Of a DNA stretch of 21,749 nucleotides, positions 1 through 5,229 are shown piece after piece. The stretch is from a virus. The stretch covers positions 1-21,749 of IMG/VR virus record IMGVR_UViG_3300013233_000563, one strand, 5' to 3'. The notes under the pieces are model-generated. The model was not told where the DNA came from. It did not search any database and worked only from the letters and a program-made list of their open reading frames with translations. The position numbers and the translations under genes are program-made. Position 1 is the first letter of the stretch. Each line of letters opens with the position of its first letter.

Positions 1-140
1 CACAAAACGCGCCTCGAAGTACCCGCGTGGGGTAAAGTGTCAGAAGGACCCGCAACCTTGGTGAATGGGACTATCATCTTGATGATTGCTGTGATGTGTT
101 CACGGGCTTGTGAACAAACGCGGGCGCAAACCTCCCTCAT
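1..140 (-). CDS. Partial small ORF running off the left edge (doubtful)
   Basis: An ATG at 138-140 opens a frame that stays open to the window edge (46 codons seen, beginning MREVCARVCSQAREH). It follows the gene ending at 155 by 14 bp, on the same strand as the early operon, so a further small gene here is expected. I see no convincing SD upstream of the ATG (the bases before it are C-rich) and recognise no family. A perfect 7-bp inverted repeat (97-103 / 110-116) lies inside it and could instead be an operator or a hairpin in non-coding DNA. Confidence 0.25.
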   Translation of the reverse strand, partial: MREVCARVCSQAREHITAIIKMIVPFTKVAGPSDTLPHAGTSRRVL

Positions 141-154
141 GGGGGACGGGGCTA

Positions 155-349
155 TCACTTGATGGTATCCGGAATGAATGCGAAGGCTTGAACGGTGCAA
201 TAGTTGCCGTGCATGTACACATGCCGCTCCCTGATCATCTGGTTGCGCGACTCGCAATCATGCATCGCGTCATCATGATGCTCGAACACTGGCCCGATCA
301 CCCGCCCTCGCGGATCGGCAATCGCCCACACCACGGGTGCATCGCTCAT
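155..349 (-). CDS. Small early phage protein, unknown function
   Basis: A 64-residue protein starting MSDAPVVWAIADPRG. Its ATG overlaps the stop codon of the upstream gene in an ATGA arrangement (346-349), which implies translational coupling and supports the start. The composition is mixed and soluble; I see no membrane segment, zinc ligand set or HTH. It is one of a chain of small overlapping genes at the distal end of the minus-strand early operon, the usual site for accessory host-takeover or counter-defence genes. I do not recognise a family. Confidence 0.6.
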   Translation of the reverse strand: MSDAPVVWAIADPRGRVIGPVFEHHDDAMHDCESRNQMIRERHVYMHGNYCTVQAFAFIPDTIK

Positions 350-552
350 ATACCCAGCCCCGTGCCAGCTTCGGCCAATTCATCATCCAACGGCATCTCA
401 TAGTCATTAGCCTGCCGATATAGCGCCTCACCATGCTGCACCGGATAGCGGCGCGCGCACTCCTGGCATTGACCATCGTCATTCAGTCCGCCGGCGGTCA
501 CTGTCCAATAGTTGCCGCAATCCTCACAAATCCCCGCCTTAATGTTCGGCAT
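346..552 (-). CDS. Small zinc-ribbon-like phage protein
   Basis: A 68-residue protein starting MPNIKAGICEDCGNYW. Two CxxC pairs (residues 9-12 and 29-32, CEDC and CQEC) are spaced as in small zinc ribbons, so it probably binds one Zn2+. I chose the ATG at 552 rather than the longer ORF from 615 because GGGAG lies 7 nt upstream and this start overlaps the previous gene's stop by only 14 nt; the longer form would overlap it by 77 nt. Its stop overlaps the next start (ATGA). It belongs to the early minus-strand operon. Function unknown; nucleic-acid or protein binding is a guess from the ribbon only. Confidence 0.6.
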   Translation of the reverse strand: MPNIKAGICEDCGNYWTVTAGGLNDDGQCQECARRYPVQHGEALYRQANDYEMPLDDELAEAGTGLGI

Positions 553-742
553 TGGGCAGCTCCCATTGATAATCGGGGGACATGCACCAGCACACTTCGA
601 TTCCATCATCCACAATCTTCATACCGCGCAGGCCGCCGAGCCGAGCCATGAACTGCGCGGCATCTTCCACTTGCCTCTGATCACGGGCAGGGAACTCGAT
701 AACATCAGCCCATGCCCCCCGTCTGTTCATTTTCAATTTCAT
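539..742 (-). CDS. Small phage protein, unknown function
   Basis: A 67-residue protein starting MKLKMNRRGAWADVIEFP. The ATG at 742 is preceded by AGGGGGATGAT, a good SD at normal spacing; the longer ORF from 823 would overlap the small membrane protein upstream. The middle (DQRQVEDAAQFMARLGG) looks helical and the end (KIVDDGIEVCWCM) looks like beta strands, an alpha/beta miniprotein. No family recognised. It overlaps the start of the zinc-ribbon gene downstream. Confidence 0.55.
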   Translation of the reverse strand: MKLKMNRRGAWADVIEFPARDQRQVEDAAQFMARLGGLRGMKIVDDGIEVCWCMSPDYQWELPNAEH

Positions 743-752
743 ATCATCCCCC

Positions 753-860
753 TCATGAGAAAACCACACACCACAGCCCCATCCAGAATCCAACCAATGC
801 CAGGAACAACAGCAGCCAGACAAATCCAGCCGAATGAACGAACACCCTCCCGATCATCAT
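753..860 (-). CDS. 35-residue single-pass membrane peptide
   Basis: A short ORF starting MMIGRVFVHSAGF with one hydrophobic segment at about residues 10-34 (VWLLLFLALVGFWMGLWCVVF), long enough to span the inner membrane. Its ATG lies 1 nt after the TAG of the upstream gene, which favours coupled translation. The SD is weak (AGG directly before the tandem ATGs). Such peptides are common among early-region accessory genes. No function can be assigned. The existence of the gene rests on position and hydrophobicity only. Confidence 0.4.
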   Translation of the reverse strand: MMIGRVFVHSAGFVWLLLFLALVGFWMGLWCVVFS

Positions 861-861
861 C

Positions 862-1116
862 CTATGCCGCCCGCTGTTTGGCTGTGGAGATATGGAAGCG
901 GCGCGGGTCATGCAGGTGTTCGGGCCGGTCGTGGAATACACGCCAACGCCAGGACTCCGGCAACTCATGCCGGAAGGCGAACACCGTGCGGATCTCACCG
1001 CCCGGCAATCGCGCCACCACCACCCGCAGCATGCGATGCTCTTTGGCATCACGATCGTGGATCACCAGATCACCGATCTGCCACGATTTGCGGTTGCTGT
1101 GATGAATAGAGCGCAT
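862..1116 (-). CDS. Small basic phage protein, unknown function
   Basis: An 84-residue protein starting MRSIHHSNRKSWQIGD, rich in Arg and His, with a likely beta-rich middle (LVIHDRDAKEHRMLRVVVARL). The ATG lies 2 nt from the edge of the GCCGNN hexamer array, so the whole upstream region is repeat and no SD is visible. Two readings are possible. First, the start ATG overlaps the TGA of a Gly-rich frame that crosses the array (TGATG), which would allow coupling. Second, the gene's own frame stays open through the entire array, giving an Arg/Leu-rich extension from a TTG at 1404. I prefer the short form. No family recognised. Confidence 0.5.
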   Translation of the reverse strand: MRSIHHSNRKSWQIGDLVIHDRDAKEHRMLRVVVARLPGGEIRTVFAFRHELPESWRWRVFHDRPEHLHDPRRFHISTAKQRAA

Positions 1117-1118
1117 CA

Positions 1119-1394
1119 GCCGGAGCCGTCGCCGGAGCCGTCGCCGGAGCCGTCGCCGGAGCCGTCGCCGGAGCCGTCGCCGTAGCCGTAGCCGTAGCCG
1201 TCGCCGGAGCCGTAGCCGGAGCCGTCGCCGTAGCCGTAGCCGGAGCCGTAGCCGGAGCCGTCGCCGTAGCCGTCGCCGTAGCCGTCGCCGTCGCCGTAGC
1301 CGGAGCCGTCGCCGGAGCCGTAGCCGGAGCCGTCGCCGTAGCCGGAGCCGGAGCCGTCGCCGGAGCCGGAGCCGTCGCCGTCGCCGGAGCCGGA
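1119..1394. repeat. GCCGNN hexanucleotide array, 46 units
   Basis: Forty-six perfect tandem 6-mers of the form GCCGNN, where NN is only GA (18 units), TC (16) or TA (12). The right end is ragged (GCTGCG). The first ten units on the plus strand strictly alternate GA/TC; the order is irregular after that. The array fills the 307-bp gap between the genes at 862-1116 and 1424-1777. On the minus strand all three frames lack stops. One frame encodes SG/DG/YG dipeptides (an ORF from about 1433 or 1457 to 1116), and another encodes RL/RR dipeptides in frame with the gene at 862-1116. On the plus strand the TA units put TAG stops into one frame. The GA and TC units would let each strand fold on itself. 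Confidence 0.97.
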
Positions 1395-1423
1395 GCTGCG
1401 ACAAAACCGCATACTTGGTGGTG

Positions 1424-1777
1424 TTAGCATTTCCATTCTGGAATCTTTTCCAGGCATTTCACGGCAGTATCAGAGCATGGGATAACTTCAATCACATCAG
1501 TCAATCTGATAACCGGCAACACCACGGCGAACTTCTCTGATTGACAACCTTCCATGGCCACCTGCGACAATGACGCCGCACCGCTCCATGACCATAACCG
1601 GCGTGAATTGACCAGCACGGCATTCTGGCCTTCATGCGACTTCACATAGCCGATATGCACGCCTGCTGAATATGTCCGCACCACACAATATTCCATACCA
1701 TCAACCGACTGCGCCTGAGTTTTGACTGCATCTGCGCGTATATATTCCACGCCATTGATCTCGATTTTATCCTTCAT
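1424..1777 (-). CDS. DUF6948-like phage protein
   Basis: A 117-residue protein with the typical architecture of DUF6948 phage proteins. It has an N-terminal 'INGVEYIRADAVK' strand segment, then 'CVVRTYSAGVHIGYVKSHEG', 'RRLWSWSGAASLSQVAMEG', and a C-terminal 'IEVIPCSDTAVKCL'. The start at 1777 has GGAGG 6 nt upstream; the longer ORF from 1831 would swallow the small CxxC gene before it. It overlaps that gene by 11 nt. The family is common in phage early regions, but its biochemical role is unknown to me. Family assignment is from remembered motif resemblance. Confidence 0.75.
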   Translation of the reverse strand: MKDKIEINGVEYIRADAVKTQAQSVDGMEYCVVRTYSAGVHIGYVKSHEGQNAVLVNSRRLWSWSGAASLSQVAMEGCQSEKFAVVLPVIRLTDVIEVIPCSDTAVKCLEKIPEWKC

Positions 1778-1907
1778 GCCTTTCCTCCGTTTTTCTTTCG
1801 ATAAGCTTCTCCAGCTTTCCGCAGCTTTCACAGACCTTGCCGGAATTGAAATGATACCAGTCGTGCCAGCCGATCATGCAGCGGAAGCGCCACCACAAAT
1901 CCATCAT
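1767..1907 (-). CDS. 46-residue CxxC miniprotein downstream of the sponge gene
   Basis: Starts MMDLWWRFRCMIGWHDWY and ends in a charged helix (LEKLIERKTEERHEG). A CESC pair (residues 26-29) and an upstream C/H pair (C10, H15) could bind zinc. The ATG at 1907 overlaps the TGA of the Acb2-like gene (ATGA), and its 3' end overlaps the DUF6948 start by 11 nt, so it is packed tightly between two recognisable genes. It carries the SD for the next gene inside its coding region. Short phage proteins of the 'aromatic GHD...CxxCG' type are frequent, but no function is established here. Confidence 0.6.
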   Translation of the reverse strand: MMDLWWRFRCMIGWHDWYHFNSGKVCESCGKLEKLIERKTEERHEG

Positions 1908-2098
1908 TTTAACATTGCACGAACTGCGCAATCTTTGGCTTCAAGCAACTTACGCAGACCAGCTTCTGTCTCCTGACACTCCGGCAATGAACACGCCATC
2001 TGCAATGCCAATTCACCAAAAGGCTTTGATATTGATTGCAGATGTTCAGGCAGATGCTCGAACTTAAAATATTGTAGAATTGGATAATCATGTATCAT
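1904..2098 (-). CDS. acb2: Acb2/Tad1-family cyclic-oligonucleotide sponge (anti-CBASS/anti-Thoeris candidate)
   Basis: A 64-residue all-helical protein starting MIHDYPILQYFKFEHLPE. It carries the Acb2/Tad1 hairpin signature: a short aromatic N-terminus, then 'SKPFGELAL' and 'SLPE', and near the C-terminus LRKLLEAKDCAVRA (residues 48-61). The last is the most conserved block I know for this family. Known members form oligomers that bind and sequester immune signal molecules, cyclic di- and trinucleotides for CBASS and gcADPR for Thoeris, without degrading them, and so block effector activation. It would act in the cytoplasm early in infection. SD AGGAG lies 8 nt before the ATG; the stop overlaps the next start (ATGA). 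Family membership is well supported; which ligand it binds cannot be told from the sequence. Confidence 0.85.
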   Translation of the reverse strand: MIHDYPILQYFKFEHLPEHLQSISKPFGELALQMACSLPECQETEAGLRKLLEAKDCAVRAMLK

Positions 2099-2102
2099 AC
2101 CG

Positions 2103-2243
2103 CTATCTCCTGTTTCTCTTCCGTGATTGCCGGGCTACTTTGTTTTTTGCCCTGCGACGTTTTACATTGTTTATAAACCAAGGCGCAGCGACATCTTTAT
2201 CGCGCCCCGTCCTGTTCGTTCGGTTCGATCCTTCATGGGCCAT
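2103..2243 (-). CDS. 46-residue basic miniprotein upstream of the sponge gene
   Basis: Starts MAHEGSNRTNRTGRDKDV and ends in a strongly basic stretch (VKRRRAKNKVARQSRKRNRR). A near-perfect SD (AAAAGGAGG) lies 6-7 nt before the ATG at 2243, which makes it a likely real gene despite its length. The stop lies 4 nt upstream of the Acb2-like start, whose SD sits inside this gene, so the two are almost certainly co-translated. The charge suggests nucleic-acid binding, but that is inference. No family recognised. Confidence 0.6.
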   Translation of the reverse strand: MAHEGSNRTNRTGRDKDVAAPWFINNVKRRRAKNKVARQSRKRNRR

Positions 2244-2263
2244 AAATAACCTCCTTTTGATTT

Positions 2264-2299
2264 TCCTCTGCGTTCCTCCGCAGTGAAAAGGTTTTGACT
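2264..2299. repeat. Copy of a dispersed 'CTCTGCG...GTGAAAAGG' repeat
   Basis: Between the CII-like gene and the basic miniprotein lies CCTCTGCGTTCCTCCGCAG followed by GTGAAAAGGTTTT. The first part forms a 5-bp hairpin (2268-2272 / 2279-2283). The second part matches the end of the CACAAAG palindrome at 18042-18055. It looks like a member of the widespread bacterial 'CTCTGCG / CTCCGCAG' dispersed repeat family, lying in the early operon without disrupting a gene. Confidence 0.55.
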
Positions 2300-2303
2300 G
2301 TGC

Positions 2304-2828
2304 TCATTGCACCATCCCCTCCGCAGCTTCGAGCAGTGCTTCCAGGGCCGCCTCGGCTTCGCGGGTTTCGCGTTTCAGACGCTCGAATTCGCGCCTGGTC
2401 AATCGCGTGCCGCCATCGGAATCTGGGCTGAAAACGTCCTGCAATACGGCAAACACATCGCCGAACTCCTTCGATGCATGCACAGCCTCATTAGATAGAT
2501 CGCCGTGGCCACACGGCTCCGGCAGTTTGATAGCGATGCGCCCGATCGCCGCCTCCAGCTCATCCAGCGGCGCGGTATCCATGCCGCCCAACAGCCAGCC
2601 GACAATATGCTGCAGATTGACCTGGTGCTTTTCGCATGCCGGTGATAACAGCTTGCGCACATAGCCTTCGGATTGCCCGACCAGCGCGCCGGCGTATTTG
2701 GAACCCAGCGGCTTGCACTTGCGGTCGCGTGTGTTGAACCTCGCGCCGCCCGGCCGATAGATCACGGCATCGTGCAGCGCATCGATTACGCGCTCGTATA
2801 TAATCTCTGCATCACGCGTTTGCAGCAT
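2304..2828 (-). CDS. Phage regulatory protein CII/CP76-like
   Basis: A 174-residue protein. The N-terminal half (about residues 10-85, ERVIDALHDAVIYRPGG ... SEGYVRKLLSPACEKHQVNL) reads as the DNA-binding part of the CP76/CII-type family, whose members begin with a 'PGG..lA..lG.s...lrnkl.p...h.l' pattern. The C-terminal part is a long charged helix (TRREFERLKRETREAEAALEALLEA), also typical of the family and probably a multimerisation helix. Known members activate lysogeny or early promoters. SD AGGTGA is well placed; the gene overlaps the AlpA-like gene's end by 17 nt. The tR1-like terminator upstream resembles the lambda cro-tR1-cII order. Family call moderate. Confidence 0.6.
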   Translation of the reverse strand: MLQTRDAEIIYERVIDALHDAVIYRPGGARFNTRDRKCKPLGSKYAGALVGQSEGYVRKLLSPACEKHQVNLQHIVGWLLGGMDTAPLDELEAAIGRIAIKLPEPCGHGDLSNEAVHASKEFGDVFAVLQDVFSPDSDGGTRLTRREFERLKRETREAEAALEALLEAAEGMVQ

Positions 2829-3093
2829 GGCTCACCTCATCAATAAACCGCCTCAGATCGCGGCAGCGCCAGAATGTATTGCAACCGATCTTCACCGGCT
2901 GCGGTGCGAATCCTGATTTGACCCACTCGTGCCATGTCGTCCGGCCAACACGGATATATTGCATCACATCCTTGACCCGCATCAGCCCGTCTTCAGGCAA
3001 CGGCAGGATCGGGGCGTCCACATCAACAACGCCCGACGACGGTTTTGTTCCATGCGGCAAGGATTGGCGCATGGGCACAGCACTACACGTCAC
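2812..3093 (-). CDS. AlpA/excisionase-like HTH DNA-binding protein
   Basis: A 93-residue protein with a C-terminal MerR/AlpA-type winged-HTH: 'GLMRVKDVMQYIRVGRTTWH' then 'EWVKSGFAPQPVKIG' (wing) and 'FWRCRDLRRFIDE'. AlpA-like proteins regulate prophage promoters or act as excisionases (directionality factors), so it could also assist the integrase at 6134-7312. The start is uncertain. A GTG at 3093 overlaps the previous stop (GTGA), which I favour because of coupling. An ATG at 3072 would remove 7 residues and has no visible SD. The first 35 residues are low-complexity and outside the domain. Confidence 0.7.
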   Translation of the reverse strand: MTCSAVPMRQSLPHGTKPSSGVVDVDAPILPLPEDGLMRVKDVMQYIRVGRTTWHEWVKSGFAPQPVKIGCNTFWRCRDLRRFIDEVSHAANA

Positions 3094-3317
3094 GCGACAT
3101 CATCCATCTGGACCAGCATCCAGGCTTTCTCCAGGGCGGAAAGCGAGCGGATGCGCTCTGTGGCGTATTTCACACCAGCCATGGATATAACATTGCGCGA
3201 CAGCGCATCGTCCATGGCCTCGAATACCGCCTGTTTGTCGCGGCGGATGCGCTCCAGCACCGCACGACGATCTGCCGCCGGAACGGCTTCGGGAATAATT
3301 AAACGTATGGATTGCAT
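3090..3317 (-). CDS. Small phage protein after the terminator, unknown function
   Basis: A 75-residue, mainly helical protein starting MQSIRLIIPEAVPAADRR. The SD is excellent (AAGGAGG, 6-7 nt before the ATG). It is the first gene after the strong intrinsic terminator at 3341-3402, so its expression should depend on read-through or antitermination. The stop overlaps the GTG start of the AlpA-like gene. No domain recognised; the charged helices would suit a protein-protein adaptor. Confidence 0.6.
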   Translation of the reverse strand: MQSIRLIIPEAVPAADRRAVLERIRRDKQAVFEAMDDALSRNVISMAGVKYATERIRSLSALEKAWMLVQMDDVA

Positions 3318-3340
3318 ATCAGACCTCCTTCCAGGGATTC

Positions 3341-3402
3341 AAAAAAAGAAGGGCGCGGACGGCAGGCAGGAAGGGTTTGCCCGCCGTTCGAGTTCCGCGC
3401 CC
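3341..3402 (-). terminator. Intrinsic terminator in the early operon (tR1-like)
   Basis: On the minus strand a 9-bp perfect GC stem (3394-3402 pairing with 3351-3359, GGGCGCGGA/TCCGCGCCC) encloses a second stem (3379-3387 with 3360-3368, 8 of 9 pairs). It is followed by a T tract read as TTCTTTTTTT (3350-3341). This is a textbook Rho-independent terminator. It lies after the second gene of the operon and just before the SD of the next, so it is likely an attenuator controlling the rest of the early operon. Confidence 0.85.
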
Positions 3403-3403
3403 C

Positions 3404-3452
3404 GACCGCAGCGGCATCATGGGTACTAGGGAGGGAAACCCGCCGCGCGGTC
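3404..3452 (-). other. Second hairpin abutting the terminator
   Basis: GACCGC (3404-3409) pairs with GCGGTC (3447-3452), and inside it GCGG (3411-3414) pairs with CCGC (3440-3443). It begins at the stop codon of the gene at 3451-3774 and ends one base before the terminator stem. It may protect the mRNA end, act as a termination-control element or form part of a larger RNA fold. Confidence 0.5.
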
Positions 3453-3774
3453 ATAAACGTATTCCTGTGGGTAAAGACGAAAGAAATGATTTCAACTTCT
3501 TGCGGTCACAGGAACGGATGTCAGATGATAATCCATCAGAGACAAGCATCTCGAATGCCTCGACTACACAAATTGCGCTCGAAAACATATGAACTGGCAT
3601 AGCGGACAGCACAAAACCAGAGTTCTCTCTGATTTTTGCATAAATAATATGTCGAGCAGACTCCTGATGATTGAAATGACGGCAAACCGCATCAACACGG
3701 TCTCTGATTTCCTTCCTCTGCGCCCTGGAAATAACATCATGCATTGCATGCTTGCAATGAGGGCAGAATCTCAT
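3451..3774 (-). CDS. CPHC-motif early phage protein, unknown function
   Basis: A 107-residue protein starting MRFCPHCKHAMHDVIS. The N-terminal CPHC looks like half of a zinc knuckle, with possible partners H9 and H12. The remainder is helical (VCRHFNHQESARHIIYAKIREN ... AICVVEAFEML) and faintly recalls helical C-terminal domains of phage antirepressors, but I would not assign it. The ATG at 3774 has GGAGG 4-5 nt upstream and overlaps the Cro-like stop (ATGA). As the second gene of the lytic operon, before the terminator, it occupies the place of an antiterminator or antirepressor (inference). Confidence 0.6.
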   Translation of the reverse strand: MRFCPHCKHAMHDVISRAQRKEIRDRVDAVCRHFNHQESARHIIYAKIRENSGFVLSAMPVHMFSSAICVVEAFEMLVSDGLSSDIRSCDRKKLKSFLSSLPTGIRL

Positions 3775-4043
3775 GCTGCCTCCGAATCTGATTGGGTCAT
3801 GTATTGGCCTGCGCCTGGACAAATATCAAGCGGGCTTATGTGATGCCCAAAAGCATTGGCCAGTCCAGACATAACAAGTGCATATTGAGTGTCACCAGTC
3901 CACTCTGTCCTGGGCATCGTTCCGCGCGATCTCCAGTTCACAATCGCCTGTGCCGTCACAGCCTGATCAGGGAATCTGCCTGCTATCGCCTTGGTTATCG
4001 CGCCAACGCCACCTGCAAGTTCAATTGCTTTTTTAACGTCCAT
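3771..4043 (-). CDS. YdaS/Cro-like repressor
   Basis: A 90-residue protein starting MDVKKAIELAGGVGAITKAI, followed by 'TAQAIVNWRSRGTMPRTEW'. This is the YdaS_antitoxin/Cro-like HTH pattern, in which the recognition helix carries the 'vsqWrrrG.iP' motif. Encoded divergently from the CI-type repressor across about 80 bp, it is in the position of Cro and likely represses the cI promoter and its own, tipping the switch to lytic growth. It is the first gene of the minus-strand early operon. There is no clear SD; the candidate promoter would give a nearly leaderless mRNA. Confidence 0.8.
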   Translation of the reverse strand: MDVKKAIELAGGVGAITKAIAGRFPDQAVTAQAIVNWRSRGTMPRTEWTGDTQYALVMSGLANAFGHHISPLDICPGAGQYMTQSDSEAA

Positions 4044-4126
4044 GCCGCAACACTACATATTTCGTTTAGTATGGTCAACACGTTTTGTTTAGTTTATAAA
4101 AAACACGAATATATAGAGTGGTGCAT
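4044..4126. promoter_or_regulatory. Divergent cI/cro control region with direct-repeat operators
   Basis: Two direct repeats, TTTCGTTTAGTAT (4060-4072) and TTTTGTTTAGTTT (4083-4095), lie 23 bp apart, about two helical turns. A minus-strand promoter for the Cro-like gene fits TTGACC (4073-4078), a 17-bp spacer and TAGTGT (4050-4055). A plus-strand promoter for cI fits TGGTCA (4072-4077), a 17-bp spacer and TATAAA (4095-4100). The -35 boxes thus overlap, and each spacer contains one repeat, so protein bound at one repeat would block one promoter selectively. The -10 of the Cro side is weak. Confidence 0.55.
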
Positions 4127-5047
4127 ATGAACGCATTTGATCGAATGATGCAGGCTATGTCGCAAAATGAGCCAGTAATAACGGAAGCCGAAATGGCCAG
4201 AAAGCTGGGAGTTACTGACCAGCGTTTTCATAATTGGAAAGGCCGTGGCTCCATACCGAAGAACATGCTTGAGCCAATCGCTGATATTTTGGGCATTAAC
4301 CTTAAATGGTTGATCTCCGGCCGTGGAGACAAACGCCCCCCACAATCATATGTTGATGCAAAAGAAAAACTTGAGAAACAGGGCTATGTCAAAGGTCAGG
4401 ACACGATAGACTTGCTGCAACCCATGCTCGGCAGCTTATCAGAATCTCTTGAAACGACTGTGCGTGAAATACTTAAAAAAATACCAACCATGCCGGAAAA
4501 AGAACAACGGGAAGCACTCGACATGGTGAATGCTGCTATTGCACGAACCAAGCATGCTGCCGGCCCTGCTATTTCCGCGATGACCGGAACCAACCCTTTC
4601 GGTCAAGGCAACACAACCGAGAACCCAAGCAAAACCCTCATCAACATTTATGAGAACATCGAAGCATCTGCGGGTGATGGATCTGTCGTAAATAGTGAGG
4701 AGCCGACCGACCACCTGTGGGTGGAAAACAAATGGCTTCAGGAAATCGTGCACTACGTCCCGAGTGACATGGCCATTATCAAGGTCAAGGGCGATTCAAT
4801 GGAGCCAACGCTGTCACCTGGCGACATGATCCTGATTGATCGCCAACCGATTGAGCGAGACCAGCTCAATGACGGCATCTATGTCATCAACAGAAACGGA
4901 ACAACACACGTCAAACGACTCCAGAGCACCGAGGAAGGCATCCGTATCATAAGCGATAACAAAACACTATATGAAGCGGAAACCGTAACCGACAACCTGA
5001 TCGTTTGCGGGCGCGTAATATGGGCATGGCGAGGCAAGCGGTTTTGA
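4127..5047 (+). CDS. cI: CI-type prophage repressor with S24 (LexA-like) peptidase domain
   Basis: A 306-residue protein. Residues about 1-65 are a phage CI HTH domain (ITEAEMARKLGVTDQRFHNW ... ISGRG). A helical linker follows, and the C-terminal S24 domain contains the nucleophile in GDSMEP (Ser224) and the general-base Lys in THVKRL (Lys263). An Ala182-Gly183 pair in SAGDG fits the RecA-stimulated self-cleavage site. It should bind the operators at 4044-4126, keep the lytic operon off, and be inactivated by DNA damage. The ATG at 4127 (MNAFDRMM) is preferred over GTG codons at 4118 and 4121; GAG at 4116-4118 is the only SD-like sequence. It leads a four-gene operon with overlapping starts. 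Confidence 0.93.
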   Translation: MNAFDRMMQAMSQNEPVITEAEMARKLGVTDQRFHNWKGRGSIPKNMLEPIADILGINLKWLISGRGDKRPPQSYVDAKEKLEKQGYVKGQDTIDLLQPMLGSLSESLETTVREILKKIPTMPEKEQREALDMVNAAIARTKHAAGPAISAMTGTNPFGQGNTTENPSKTLINIYENIEASAGDGSVVNSEEPTDHLWVENKWLQEIVHYVPSDMAIIKVKGDSMEPTLSPGDMILIDRQPIERDQLNDGIYVINRNGTTHVKRLQSTEEGIRIISDNKTLYEAETVTDNLIVCGRVIWAWRGKRF

Positions 5048-5229
5048 TGCCATGGCCAGAAACTCCGGAGCAAATCAGCCAGGGCATGCTGGATGATATC
5101 GCCGGGCGGGTGTCAGCTGCGATGCCGGTGGACAAAAAACGGGATAAAGTTCACATTCTCGACATGATCAATAAAATTATAAAAGAACACTATGAACAGC
5201 ATATGCATCCACACGGGAGAGAACAATGA
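5047..5229 (+). CDS. Small protein of the repressor operon
   Basis: A 60-residue protein starting MPWPETPEQISQGMLDD. Its ATG overlaps the cI stop (TGATG) and its stop overlaps the lipoprotein start (ATGA), so it is translated with cI in the lysogen. The middle is an amphipathic helix (VHILDMINKIIKEHYEQH). No signal peptide or domain is recognised. The longer reading frame from 5005 lies inside cI and is unlikely. Confidence 0.55.
   Translation: MPWPETPEQISQGMLDDIAGRVSAAMPVDKKRDKVHILDMINKIIKEHYEQHMHPHGREQ

Noticed and set aside
1119-1394. CRISPR array
   Set aside because: Units are contiguous 6-mers with no spacers of 25-40 bp and no longer repeat unit; it is a hexanucleotide tandem array.
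2268-2283. Rho-independent terminator between the CII-like gene and the basic miniprotein
   Set aside because: The stem is only 5 bp and no T-run follows on the minus strand; it matches a dispersed repeat better.
3351-3410. tRNA-like sequence on the plus strand (GTTCGAGT followed by an acceptor-like stem)
   Set aside because: The stem pairs as a terminator followed by T's on the minus strand; D-arm and anticodon arm cannot be drawn and the T-stem does not pair.
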